DNA from: Colletotrichum lupini
Lineage: Eukaryota > Ascomycota > Sordariomycetes > Glomerellales > Glomerellaceae
Length of the DNA stretch: 64,000 bases
Reading direction: 5' to 3'
Assembly (NCBI RefSeq): GCF_023278565.1
Contig: NC_064672.1
Span: 62,001-126,000, forward strand
A model generated the notes under the pieces. That model searched no databases. It was not told the origin of the DNA and saw only the letters and a program-made list of their open reading frames with translations. Of the stretch, positions 47,805-59,340 are shown piece by piece (position 1 is the first letter of the stretch; the number at the start of each line of letters is the position of its first letter). The translations under genes and the position numbers were made by a program.

Positions 47805-49400
47805 ATGCCGAAATCAGGGGAATTTGCTTTCGCTGAAGAGCGGTCTTCATCATCCGTAGAAGATTTTGACCTCGATGACGAACACAAGGAACCATTGCTG
47901 CCCGGCTCGACCTCGATCTCGCGCCGGAGGCAACGAGGAACACTGCTTGCATGGCTTAAAGGACGGCCAAAGTCATTGTTGAGAAAGTTCCGTCGACAAC
48001 CTCGATCCCTCCCGCGACTCCTACTCCGATATACGTTCATATTCATACTCTTCATCATCGTTACAACACCGATATTCTTCCCGTCGTACACGCGCCATCC
48101 GAAGGACTACAAAAATTTGAGAAAAAGATGTCTGGTGTCCGACAGCCTTTCTGGCTGCGCCAATATGCAAAACGAAAAGGTATTCATTGCCGTCAGTTTA
48201 TTTGACCCAGAGGGCAAGATTGCAGGGGGAGAATGGGCCAAGAATATACTGGACCTAATCCACATGATTGGCGAGGAGAACACATTCCTTAGCATCTACG
48301 AAAATGACAGTGGTGACTTGGGTACTGCTGCTCTGGAGGAGTTTAAGAAAAATGTGCCATGCAAGCACAAGATCGTCAGCGAGGGTCAGGTCGACTACAA
48401 CGTCTTCCCGCATGTCACCATGCCTGATGGAACACAGAGGTTGAAACGCTTGGCGTATCTGTCCGAGATGCGCAACCGCGCGCTCTACCCATTGGACCAG
48501 TACGACACGGATGCAGGGATTGTCAAGTATGACAAGATCTTGTTCCTCAACGACGCGCTCTTTGCGCCGGTAGACGCCGCTCATCTACTGTTCAACACGA
48601 ATGCGGGCGAAGACGGCAAAGCTCACTACCTGTCGGCATGTTCCTTGGACTATGACTGGAACCCTTTCCTCGAGTATGACCTTTATGCGCAGCGCGATGC
48701 TGAAGGGTACTCCAACGGCATCCCGATCTTCCCCTACTTCACCAACAAGGGCCAGGCAATCTCACGCAAGGCCATGCTCTCGCAGACAGATGCGGTCCCC
48801 GTCAAGAGCTGCTGGGGTGGAATGGTGGCCATGCAAGCCAAGTACATCCAGAACCTGGATAAGAAGCTGCCGACGAAAGACTGGCAAGCTATTGCGCACC
48901 ACGTCATTAACCCAGACCACCCTCACAACACCACGACACCAGTCCGATTCCGCTACGAACCCGAGGTCTACTTTGACGCCTGCGAATGCTGTCTGTTCCT
49001 TGCCGATGTTACGAGTGTCGCAGACAAGGCTGGAGAGCCAGACATGGGCGTCTTTGTGAACCCATACGTGCGCGTGGCCTATCGCAAGAGAACACAACGC
49101 CTCGAGCGTGTTATTCGCCATTGGGAACGGCTCATGGCCCTGCCGCAGGAGATCATTACCTACTTTTCACGGTTCCCGACCCCGAACCCTCACAGAGAGG
49201 TTGTCGAAGGGCAACGCTTCATGGAAGAGATTTACCAACGCCGGGAAGGGTGGAAGATGGTTGAGCGAACGGGGCGCAACGGCATGTTTTGCGGAGTCCG
49301 GGAGATGCAGCTCATCAAGGAGGGCCCGCGCAACGGACGCAACTGGGAGAACCACTATAACATCCCATGGGCGGAACAGCAGTTGAACTTCCCCATCTGA
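47805..49400 (+). CDS. CAP59-type mannosyltransferase (GT69 family), 531 aa
   Basis: A single uninterrupted exon of 531 codons. Residues 1-70 are a cytosolic, acidic then Arg-rich tail. Residues about 72-93 form one membrane helix (type II), so the catalytic part faces the Golgi or ER lumen. The lumenal part has the family's marks: I-A-V-S-L-F-D-P-E-G, S-I-Y-E-N-D-S-G-D, F-L-N-D-A-L-F (D-x-D-like metal and sugar site region), S-C-W-G-G-M-V-A-M, and F-D-A-C-E-C-C-L-F. In Cryptococcus, CAP59/CMT1 relatives act in capsule and alpha-1,3-mannose transfer; in ascomycetes they probably modify glycans or glycolipids, and the acceptor is unknown. Length and intronless structure are typical. Start at 47805 follows a long leader. 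Confidence 0.93.
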   Translation: MPKSGEFAFAEERSSSSVEDFDLDDEHKEPLLPGSTSISRRRQRGTLLAWLKGRPKSLLRKFRRQPRSLPRLLLRYTFIFILFIIVTTPIFFPSYTRHPKDYKNLRKRCLVSDSLSGCANMQNEKVFIAVSLFDPEGKIAGGEWAKNILDLIHMIGEENTFLSIYENDSGDLGTAALEEFKKNVPCKHKIVSEGQVDYNVFPHVTMPDGTQRLKRLAYLSEMRNRALYPLDQYDTDAGIVKYDKILFLNDALFAPVDAAHLLFNTNAGEDGKAHYLSACSLDYDWNPFLEYDLYAQRDAEGYSNGIPIFPYFTNKGQAISRKAMLSQTDAVPVKSCWGGMVAMQAKYIQNLDKKLPTKDWQAIAHHVINPDHPHNTTTPVRFRYEPEVYFDACECCLFLADVTSVADKAGEPDMGVFVNPYVRVAYRKRTQRLERVIRHWERLMALPQEIITYFSRFPTPNPHREVVEGQRFMEEIYQRREGWKMVERTGRNGMFCGVREMQLIKEGPRNGRNWENHYNIPWAEQQLNFPI

Positions 49401-50472
49401 TTTCATTCTCGATTTTGACGGAGCTTGTACTGGTCGGTGTAATGGGGGACACGGCGCTTGTGGTTGGTTAAACTATGGAGCATCAGCATTACTTTTGTTC
49501 GGCGGCATTGGATGGATAAACCTATTGGGCATAACGACGATGGTTCGATACGGGGAGGAGGGTTGTTGGGTCCCAAGGCTGTATGCCACCCAAAAAAAAA
49601 GGGGGGGGGGGGGGAGGGCGCGAAAAGGGGCAATGGGGTTTTTGGAAAAGTGTCATAGACGTACTGGCACACTTTGTGCACCTTGATACCACTTTCGTTA
49701 TACTTTTGAATATACTACTACCAACGATTCCTCTCGGTGGCCGCTGCTACTACCCCTTGATCATTGGCTATCGACCACGCTTGGTAAGAAAAGCCCATGG
49801 CGTCAGGCCAGTTTATATTGGATGAGTGTGTGACTATGCCAGACGCCTTCCTTATGCTACGTTGTTAGGTAAGACAAGTAACGTGCTCGAACACGCTGTC
49901 ACCCATAAGAGTCCGAATCACTCAACACCGATCTTTTGCGCCAGTGAGGCCGAGAACCACACGTCGTGGACACTTTTCAACACAGGCTTGAGACCAGAGA
50001 TGTCAACGAACACCGACTTCATCCATGATTGAATGTTCCCCATTGGACCCCTGTTCGGTCCTAGCTGCAGTGCAGTAACTAAACGCGAAGTAAACCAGAC
50101 GAGCCCAGACCCAAACCCAGAGACCCAGACCCAAGCACAACAAGTAAGTTACCTATTTGCATTCCCACCCCATGGACCGAAAGAAACCCAAACGTGACAC
50201 TAAAGAGAGGGATAACGAGAAGCTAGCCTCCCAAAAAAAATAATATGCGGACGAGGCGCGCATAGACAGGCAGTTATCCGATAGACAAGACGCCCGCCCA
50301 AGAACCCAAAGCCACAAATAGCAAGTCCAAAAAGTCCGCTCGCTCAACAACAATCAAGGTGGTATCTTGGAGGAGAAAAGACACTGGCAAGCCACGGCCG
50401 TACTGAAGATTGGTGAGAGACTCATTCATGCGTCAGGCATGCTTCGAAGAGAGAAGCAGTCAAGATAAACAC
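49401..50472. other. convergent intergenic region with an A/G homopolymer
   Basis: 3' flanks of two converging genes. Contains nine A then fourteen G (49592-49614). No gene seen. Confidence 0.55.
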
Positions 50473-51088
50473 TTAGGCTGCGACGGCGGGGGTCGCCTTT
50501 GCCTTTGTGGTCTTGGGCTTGGTCTCCTTCTTCCCTGCCTTGGTGGCCGCGGCCACCTTGGTTTCTGCCTTCTTGGCTACCGACTTGGCCTGCGCAAGGT
50601 GTGTTAGTGATGAAGCTCAGTAATCAAGCAATGGCAAGAAGAGTTATCAAGAAAAAGGTCTGTATCGTAGGAATGGGGTAGAATAATTGATCTCTTGTGG
50701 CAAGCGCGACTTGGACATCCAGGTTTGCTGGACAAGAACACAACATGATGGGACCGAATCCAAAACAAGATTCTCGCCAGAAGAAGCAGAGAAATTACAA
50801 GGTGGTTCTGGAGGAGAGAGAGAGAGTTGCGCGCCTCCCACACGTGTTATGTACAATGTCTCATGGACATACCTTGGTAGCGACAGAAGGGCCCTTCTTG
50901 GCGGTGGTGGCCTTCTTCTTGGTGACGCCGACAGGCTTCGCGGCCTTGGCAGCAGTAGAAGTAGTCTTGGGCTTCTTTGCGGTCGTGGTGGTCGTGGTGT
51001 TCTGCTTGCGAACAGGAGCGGTGTCGACGACTGGGAAGAGACGCGGCTTGGAGTTGCCGGTCTGGGAGCGGGTTCCTTCACGTGCCAT
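50473..51088 (-). CDS. Lys/Ala-rich basic protein, histone H1-tail-like, 110 aa
   Basis: Minus strand. Exon 1, 51088-50873 (72 codons), and exon 2, 50589-50473, are joined across a 283-nt intron (GTATGT...GCAG, phase 0), long for this window. The 110-residue product opens with a short ordered-looking segment (K-P-R-L-F-P-V-V-D-T-A-P) and is otherwise low-complexity: repeated A-K-K, T-K and A-K-P units with Thr runs, no acidic patches and no membrane part. This resembles a linker-histone tail without its globular domain. A nuclear or nucleic-acid-binding role is inference only. The second exon keeps exactly the same K/A/T bias in frame, which supports the splice. It lies 3' to 3' with the CAP59-like gene. 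Confidence 0.72.
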
Positions 51089-53680
51089 TTTGACGTTTGG
51101 TCTGGTGTCGCGATGGAATGTTAGTTATTGCTTTACGATTACGAGATTGACGCGATTGCGATGGATGTAATGCGACGAGAAGAAGAGGTTGTGGTTGTGA
51201 TAGCGCTCGTGAGAAAGTGACGTGAAGAAAGGGAGAGTATCCGTGGGAGGAGGGGAAACCTGAAGGCGAATGGCGGATGGCGCGATGGGCAGGAAAAACG
51301 GGCCAAAGTTGGTACTTTTTGAAAGACTCACGGTTGGATAAAGGCGATGTAAAAGTGACGCGTTAAAGCTTTCTGAAGCTGCAGAATTAGGTTAATCCAA
51401 AGGACGATGGAAAATGGTAAGTTTGCGACGAAGAGTGGTGGAATGGCGAGGTGTTGTTGTGAGAAAAGAGAAGATGGGAGGTGACGTGGTTTCGTGTTGC
51501 GGCGCGAGGGGAGGGGAGAGGGGGAGGACTGCGGATATGGCTGATTGAGTGCTGGCGGTCGGTGGTGCTGGTGGTGGACGGTCACAAGGGGCACACACCA
51601 CACACATACGTCTTCACACACACACACCTTTTGCACGGGAGGAGCGGTGTCGGAACACATGTTTAGGATATTGGATCATCATGGGCGATGTGAAGGGAAT
51701 TGATTTTCGTATTGTTGATTTTCTTTCGGCTAACTAAATTATCTTTCAAATGAATGGAGTCAAGCCGTGCCTTCTTTTTTGATGAATTTGCGAGAGGATA
51801 GAATGGAAGGAGCACCTTGTTCACCTGCGATGGCAAGATGGAGGGACGGGAAGGAAAGAGGCAGAGGCAGAGGCAGAGGGAGAGAGACAGGAAAGAGCGG
51901 GACAGCCAGTGATTGAACTTCCAGGTTGGAGGGAAGGAAGGCACAAGAGTTAGACAGCTGCGTCTGATACTGTTTCTTTCCTTTCCTTTCCTTTCCTTCC
52001 CTTCCTTAAGGTAAGGAAGGTACTTTCAGGTACCTTCTAATCTGACTACACGGTCCAAGTCCTTCCTGCTCTTTAGCCTAGACAATTTGTTTTGATCCCC
52101 CCCCCCCCCCCCCCGTGATTTTTGGGCGTCTTATCAAGAATCAAACACGGCAAGACGGCCTGATATTGCGCCCCTTGCCACTTTCATCCTTTCTTCACCA
52201 CACCTAGGGTACCTACCTAAGGTACCTTAAGCTCAAAGTTGGCAGTCGCCAGTGTCCCCCCCCTTTCCCTTGGCTGTCACTGTCCTCCTCCATTTATTTC
52301 TCTTGCATCTTCCACTTCTTCCCCCCATCCTGCCCATGTCGGCCCTCTGATTTGAACCTCTCTCTCTCTCTCTCTCTCTCTCGTAAACCTTTACCTTTCC
52401 CCTCTTTTTGCCTCTCTGCTCTATTCCGCATTTCACTATGATTTTCTCCCTTAATTTCCCCGCCTTGGCGCAGACCCGGCAATTCAGCGGTGCCCGACCT
52501 TGTTAATGAGCCTGCGCCCTTCTTATCTCCCTCCCACTTCCAGCCTCCTCGGACTCGGCGTGGGGTTCGGCCTACGTTGATACCTCTCTTCGTCTTCTTT
52601 GTCTACATTTCTCATGATGTAGCCACGTTTTCGAGCGCTCGTCGGCATGTATACAGTGACCATCGAATCAAGTTTCGAGCAAAATGCGGCTACGGCAATT
52701 TCGTTAGATGGCCCCGATAGACCAAGCACATGATGGACCCAAGCGAAGGACGCGCCAGTTCTAGACCGACCGAAACGACCCCGGCACGCGACGTCCGGCG
52801 CCCAACTGCCCGGTGTCTGGACTCTGGAGTCTAACGCTCTGGGCTCCCGTTCCCGTGCTCATTCATGGCTACGGATCAGATGGCTTACGGTCTATCTTGT
52901 TCTTTACCGATGATGGATAACAGGCGCCTTCCCCGAGATTCCCCTGTACCGTGTCTACAGTCTAAACCACCGTCGACGGTTGCTCTTTCTCAAGATCGAA
53001 TCTTCATCCTTCTTCAGCGGCAACGTCCGCCTGAACCGTGCAGCGCAAGCGTGTCCCATGACCACAGCAAACGCCACGCCCGCTCTCGTACCCCTTCACC
53101 GTGCTGTTCCTGCTTCACATGGCGAGCTCTTCATCTCAGGGGCGCACATCCCCGAATATTGAGGTATCGAACGAGGGAAACAAGATTTATCAAGAGCATT
53201 CCACGAAATAGGAGAATGTGACGACGCCAAATGGACAAGCCGGTTATTTCGCCATTTCCTGTCTCCATGGCCTGCGCACGTCGCCTTGTGCAAAGAATGG
53301 CAGACAGAGAAAACGCCCTAGGCTGCAGGGTATCGTGGCCACAGCGATGATCGTCCAACGGCGCGCCCCAAGGCCTTCCCGCCGCGCTGTCTGCATCAAG
53401 GGTCTGTCCGTGCTGTCCCTGCTGCTGCTGCCAGAACGTTGAGCCCCGCAAACGCGCTTCTTCAGGAGCCCACAAGGACATACCCCCACGCGAGCGACTA
53501 TTTTCGAAGCAACTCAGAAGTCAGAAAGCCCATATCCATGAATCTATGCTCAGCATTTACAGATGTGACACCCGTTTGGTTGTCACTATTCAAAATCCAA
53601 AGTCGGAAGAAGAGTTCAATTTGATGGTTCACATATATGCACGAATCCTTTCAACCAAATACAGCCCCTCGTTCTGGCCA
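51089..53680. other. 2.6 kb intergenic with pyrimidine microsatellites
   Basis: Promoter side of the basic-protein gene, then simple repeats: CCTTT-type (about 51974-52005), eighteen C (52097-52114), GGTACC palindromes (52029, 52208, 52221) and a CT dinucleotide run (52358-52381). The plus-strand frame 52932-53162 reads protein-like (ending G-A-H-I-P-E-Y) but lacks a clear start or splice, so I do not call it. Confidence 0.5.
52358..52381 (+). repeat. CT dinucleotide microsatellite
   Basis: About twelve CT units, followed by CG. Confidence 0.9.
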
Positions 53681-55725
53681 TCACCCGCAACATACCAGTG
53701 TCCCCCGCCGTCCCAAGCTTGCTCTGGGTTCATACCGATAGGCGTACTTCATCAGGTCCTTTTGCAAGCTTTTGAGCTCCTTGTTGAGTTTCTTGCTGCG
53801 CTCCAAAATATCTCTTACTCCCTGCATCATGGCATCGTCTGCCCGGTTCAATTTGCCCACTTTCTCGCGGATCGCCTGCGTCCGCCGTCGCTCACACGAC
53901 AAGTGGTCAATATTGACAGTCGTCACTTTGCTAACCTCGACCATGGTAACTCCGGGTCGTTGCGCCACTGCCTGGACATGACGCCATTTTGTCTGTAGTT
54001 TCAGCTGCAGAATGAATCCCCTGGATGTAAGCCGTAGTTGCTCGACTTCGGCGCTGACTGTAGGTTACAATAGGTGTCAGTTACCTGGATGACTTCTCAA
54101 GTAGAATTCGGGAAAAGGCTTGCACTCAACAACACGTTTGCTCAGCTCGGTTCTTTTGCGGCTGATCTCCAATGAACGACGAACGAGCTTGCTTGCCTCC
54201 TCCTGTTGCCGTTGGCGATGCGAGGCCCGGACTTTGGTGACGAAAGATGCCAGCGCTCTTCTCCACCATCTTGCCTTTCTGGGCTGAGCCAGCTCCTCTC
54301 GATCCTCGTACCTCGCCGAATCCCTGACATCCTCGATTTCAACAACAGTCACCTTGCCTAAACCCCAATCTTTCTCACCACAGAGAGTCTTCTCAGACGC
54401 GGACTCGGATGTGACCGACACTCTATCTGATGCGGCGTCCCCCCGTTCAGACGCTACTTGCAGTTTTTTAGCAAGGGTGACCGCAATGTCCACTCGACTC
54501 TCAATGCCTTGAGATTGCACAGCAACCTTACACAAGGAAAGAAGCTCGTCGTACCACTTGACGACCTTCTTTGTTGTGAAGACGGCCAAGTCAACATCGA
54601 GCTGAAGAGGGTTGGGCCCGAGAACCGAAGAAAACATAATGGCATTCCAGAGAGGTTGTGTGTTGTCGTCGCTCCGGTCAACTCGCCTGCGAGCCTCTCG
54701 AAGGGCGACGGAACTCGAGGTCGTTGCCAATTTCATTCCACAAACGGGATCTGTCACCTGAGCATGCTCTTTCAGCGTTCGGCACATAGTCAAGACTCGG
54801 CCGGGTTTGAAGCATACCTCCATGTACTTGAGGAGAAGCTCCTGGGTTGCCTTCTGCGCACTACCACTTGGCCCACCCTGTTCGAGAGGGTGACAGTAAT
54901 ATCCTGCTGGCTCGATGCCCCACGGCCTTTTACAGTCACTGGCAATGCGAGGATGACAGGCAAACGAAAAAACCTTCCTCCAATCGAGAGTGCCTCGCTC
55001 GTCGGCATTCGCCCTTGCCAACCCTGACATGATGTCTCTAAGGGCTTCCATAGTATCCAGAAACGCACGTCTCGCAACGCCCATTTGGTCGTAGGTCAGC
55101 CAAATATGAGCAAACCTCATCTACTTTATGTCAGTGATGTCTGAGAACGGGCGATCGTGCTTGGGAAACCAGTTGACTCACTTCCAAAAATACAATCTTC
55201 GGCGTCTTGTCCTCGATATTTTGCCCACGTCTCAACCTTCTCCCCAGCAACTCCCATCCTGCCAGTTGTTTTTGGTGCTTTGGGAGAAGCAGATACCTCC
55301 ACAATGATGTCAAGCACTGGGGAATATCATCTCGAGTTGCATAGTAGCGGCATTTCAGGTCGAACCTGAGCCGATTTGCCGGCTGTTGCATGGACTGCCG
55401 CTGAACCGTCTTGGTGCTGGTCGTGTCAGGCTCGACCCCGGGGAGCGGCTTCTGGACGGCAATGTTGATCGAAATCGGCATCATTATGAGAGAGACAGTA
55501 AGCTTGGTATGAGAATCTCGAAATACGAGCATCCTCACGGGCTCATATGCTGAAGAGGCACGTACCCTTACGAGCGTGGCACGACCTTGGTAGGCCAGGC
55601 CCCGACTGCTCGGCGACCCTGAGGTCCTTGATTGCGGGTAATTCCATTTGTAACTCTCGGTGGCTTACATATTTCATGTGCGTTTTGCTGGGTTCGGCGA
55701 AGATGGCTTCACGAGTCGGCGACAT
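53681..55725 (-). CDS. unrecognised protein, four exons, 605 aa
   Basis: Minus strand exons 55725-55566, 55516-55182, 55120-54085 and 53967-53681 join in frame (introns 49, 61 and 117 nt) to 605 residues. I recognise no family. The N-terminus (M-S-P-T-R-E-A) has no signal peptide. The middle has a Cys-containing region F-A-C-H-P-R-I-A-S-D-C then Y-Y-C-H-P, V-C-F-K-P-G and D-P-V-C-G-M, which might bind metal. An Arg/Lys/Glu-rich helical stretch follows. The last exon is a predicted coiled coil (R-D-I-L-E-R-S-K-K-L-N-K-E-L-K-S-L-Q-K-D). A cytosolic scaffold or regulator is conceivable but not shown. The third intron's acceptor was chosen because it keeps the frame open; a nearer acceptor gives a stop. 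The 1-kb third exon is the firmest part. Confidence 0.62.
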
Positions 55726-56110
55726 TTTCTCACAAGTCGAAAGCTATCAGGCCTTGAGCCTTGAGGGAAGACAACTTTGGCTGACGTCTTCGTCAACCCG
55801 AAAACTCTCTCCGCAGCCACGCAAGTTACACCACCCTGACGCCACCACCCTGACGCCGTAAATATCACAGCCTACTTGACTCACAATTGAACCCTGATTA
55901 TGATGGTCCTGAAAACAGCGGAGGGTGGCTTTTAAGTCTTTGCAGATTTCGCGGCCCCATCGCGGGGTGGAGATTCTAATTCTTCGGCGACCTGTTGTGG
56001 ACTATTCATTGAATACCATTGCCGGCTGTTTCTTCCTCATCCATCATGAGTCAATTGTGTCGTGCAATTGACTGCCGATTATCGTGCTTTTTGCGACTAA
56101 CATTTTTCTC
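55726..56110. other. intergenic between divergent genes
   Basis: Promoter region of the minus-strand 605-aa gene on the left. Nothing else recognised. Confidence 0.5.
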
Positions 56111-56572
56111 ATGACTTCACTCTCTTACGACTCGTGACAAGACCTTGGTGGAGCTACGAGTGAATTTCTCGATGGAGTCCACGACCTTTTCGATATCTCC
56201 AGAGGCGATAGCGAAGTCACTCGTCGATTAGAGAAGCCTCCAGCTGTGATTAACAGTGCTCAAGCTGAGTCAATATTAAACACTTTGCAAAGTTTTCCAT
56301 GTCAGACGGCGATACGCATGACTCGATATATTTGATATTGGATTCAGAATAGGGCGTTCAACAGTTTTACACTCTCTCCCAAGCACAAGACCGAAGCTCG
56401 AAGAGTTCTACATCTTTCCAAGACTCCACGAGCTGAGCTTATAGTAGAAGACGTTCTTCGGTGGAGGATGGTCGATGTGCTTTCGAGACCGCGCTGTATC
56501 TTCAATCTCTTTCGAACAGATTTACACTTAAACAAAGGCGGAAATGAAGGGAGTCGTTGTATAGTATCCTAG
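56111..56572 (+). pseudogene. broken open frame with two in-frame TGA codons
   Basis: One frame reads as plausible protein from ATG 56111 to TAG 56570-56572 except for TGA at 56135-56137 and 56333-56335. Between and after the stops the residues look ordered and biased like coding sequence (D-L-G-G-A-T-S-E-F-L-D-G-V-H-D-L-F, then S-F-P-C-Q-T-A-I-R, then L-I-V-E-D-V-L-R-W-R-M-V-D-V-L-S-R-P-R). Both stops are one C-to-T change from CGA (Arg). No splice sites remove them cleanly. I do not recognise the family. It is probably a decayed fragment of a larger gene; chance is not excluded. Confidence 0.4.
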
Positions 56573-57134
56573 CAGTGCCTAGAGTTGGGAAAGTTTACGA
56601 CTACAAGAGAGAAGTAATCAGTGATAGGGATGGCGGTTTGAAGATGCCTAATTGAAGACTGATCACGGGGCATTAGAATGATCTTGCCGCTGACTTCTCA
56701 TGAAGTGACTCGATCACCTGGCTATCCGATATCAAAGCTCTTTGGACTGTGTAATGATAGATTGATAAGAGTTGGAGAGTTCACCATGCATCGATGTCAG
56801 GCTGAGGGGCAACGGGGCCAACAAGTTGAAGTCACACCCTCCGGGTCTTCTCCGCATTACTACCAATGAGTCACTTGAATTCCTACGTCCCTTTACTTGG
56901 AGAGACTTTCAGATTCACGCTACGGTCCCTCCAGCGAGACTTCATAATTTGTTTTTCCGAGAGAGACAGCTGACCAAGATGATATCTTCAGGTTGCTACA
57001 TGGGCTGTCCATAAAGGGGGGAAATATCATTTTCTTTTGTCTACTCTGATTCAGGGACGCTTTACTCAACCTTGGATTGTGTCAACAACTTTTCCAGACA
57101 CTTCATATGTGTCGTACCTTCTTCAAGATCTTGA
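56573..57134. other. intergenic, no supported gene
   Basis: Possibly further remains of the broken frame to the left, but no continuous reading. 3' flank of the MFS gene at right. Confidence 0.45.
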
Positions 57135-58696
57135 TCAGCTATTGCCCATGTCCCCCCTCCACCGCGCGGCAAACTTCCACTGCACCCCCGCACCTATGAG
57201 TGCAACCAGCTGAGCCCCAACACACAAAGTAAAAGCCCACCCCACCCCGATCCCGCTCACCATGGGCATCACAAAACTCGTGCCGCCAGCGGCGAAAAGA
57301 CACCTGGCGAGGTTGACGCTAGCGCTAGCTGCAGCGCTGCGGTCGGGGAAGATGTCGATGAGGTACGTCATGACCAGAGACTGCGTCGAAACGGCGGTCC
57401 AGCCCGTGATGAAGGTCGAGATGATGGGCACTGCGATATGTACCTGGCGAGGGAAGTTGATCGTCCATCCAAAGACTGCAATGGAGACGGATTGGAGAAG
57501 TGCGAAGATTGGTATGAGACGAAGACGCGCCTTTTCGATTGGAAACCCCGCATTGGTGTCCGAGCCCGTAAGGGTGCTGCTTTCTTGGTCATTGCTCTCG
57601 TCATACTTTGCCTTGACACGCTGATAGTCAAGATCGAGAAGCTTGCCCGTGACTAGCGTGCCGATCATGGAGCCCACGCCGTTTGCGATGAACGTCAGGC
57701 CAATGTGGGTTTCTGATAGGCCGTAGCGTGACTTGAAAAGACTTGACATGGCTGTGATGCTCATCTGCCATACCGCGTAGTAGACGGCGAGAAAGAACAC
57801 GATAGGGGCAGCGCATCTGTTGAAGAGGATCCGGAGGGGTCCGGTGATGTCGACGTGCTTGACAAGTGCCTTATTTGAAGTTGCTCTGTTGGCATGCCAT
57901 GATATCTCCGAGGTCCGTTGGTAGATGATCAAGGGATACTTTCCCAGACAACCCTTTGGTGTTCTGGTACCATTGCCGACGACAGACCTGAGAGTCTCTG
58001 GAAGTAGAAGTAACAGCAATGTGAGGAATATAGCACAGTAGATTGCAAGGAACCAAAAGATGCTCCTCCATCCAAAAGATCCGGCCAAAGCACCTCCAAT
58101 GACGGGCCCAACGGCAACTGGAACAAGCAAGCCGGCCTGGAAGACGCCCATGTACCCGCCCCTCTCTTGCCGCGTCGTAATATCGCTAATGACCCCAGAG
58201 CCTACAGCAATTGTGCTCGCGCTACCGGTGCTCTGTAAACATCTGAGGATGATCAACGTTGCGTAGTTTTGGGTTTCTGCGAGACCGATGCACGCGCCGA
58301 GAAATACGACAAAGGTGCAGCAGTAGGCGACTCGTCGGCCTTTGACGTCGGAGATTGGACCCCATAGACTTGGTGCTAGACCTTGGAATATGAGGTAGGT
58401 GGTTACTGTGAGGTTGACGAGCTCTACTGAGACGCTTAGGTCGTCGGCGACGGTGGGGAGGGCTGGGAAGTAGATGTTTGAGGCGAAGCCTGAGACTGTG
58501 ATCTAGGTTAGCAGAGAAGCCAATGTCTTCGGAATAGCTGGCTTGATTTACAAGTGGCTGCAATCGATACTAGAGATATAATGACTCTTTTCTGATGTTT
58601 ATCGAAGATGGTGTACGGTTCGTGAGGTTGATCAGATGAGGAGTGCGTCTCCGTACCATCGACGTTGAGTGTTCTTTCTGCACTTGGAGGGGTCAT
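57135..58696 (-). CDS. MFS drug:H+ antiporter (DHA1 type), 501 aa
   Basis: Minus strand exons 58696-58552 and 58495-57135 join across a 56-nt intron (GTAAAT...ACAG, phase 1) to 501 residues. The acceptor at 58496 restores the family's first helix: F-S-G-F-A-S-N-I-Y-F-P-A-L-P. Other marks: L-W-G-P-I-S-D-x-K-G-R-R (loop 2-3), R-C-L-Q-S-T-G-S-A with G-S-G-V-I-S-D (helix 4), G-P-V-I-G-G-A-L-A-G (helix 5, antiporter motif C), and F-G-W-R-S-I-F-W-F-L. This is the quinidine/fluconazole-resistance-like branch of plasma-membrane exporters. The gene is complete with 12 helices expected. It is divergent from the nuclease gene at 59341 over a 644-bp shared promoter region. Export substrate unknown. Confidence 0.9.
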
Positions 58697-59340
58697 CTTT
58701 GGCTTTGGTCTTCTTGAGTGAGATTGACGATTTTGAGAAGAATTTAAAGTAATTCCTTGCTCTTTAGACCGGAAGAAGGAGGCGTTGGTCTAAATACGGC
58801 TGCAGTCGATGTCGATGTCTCGTAAACTTGACCGTGACGAACGGCTTCCGGAGTTGAGCCCCACTATTTCGGAGTTGAGACTTTGCCCCATCGTCCAAGT
58901 GCAACAATGAGCAGCACCCTGGCCTGAGTCTTGCATCCACACCCGCTCCTGCGGGCTCCAAATGCGCTTATTGATCTGATGTACTCAACAGAATATGGTC
59001 TTAGCTTCTAAGGGCCTTTATCAGGGAGAATGTAGGCAATTCCTGCGGATGAGCACGAGACCGAGACTCAGGTACAAAGATCTCCGGATCTGTGAGTTCG
59101 GAGCCGGAGTGACGACCCACTATATCCGACCGGGCCGTCCGGCTCGTCTGACTCCACTTCAGGCGGCTGCCACCAGCTGGCAGCTTCCAGAAGTAGATCG
59201 GAGCTTCCTTCCCGAGTTGTGTGCTCATCTTTCAGGTGACTTCACCTTCTTTCCCCGACGCGACTTCAACCTTACTTCTCAACAGCATCGCATGATTGCT
59301 ATTCGTGTTACTACCGCCTGAATAATGAAGGACCGGCACC
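58697..59340. promoter_or_regulatory. shared promoter region between divergent MFS and SNM1-type genes
   Basis: 644 bp between two ATGs pointing away from each other. No gene inside; no strong TATA box on either side. Confidence 0.5.

Noticed and set aside
52932..53162. Plus-strand frame with protein-like sequence
   Set aside because: No credible start codon or intron large enough to supply one was found. Left as a note in the intergenic entry.
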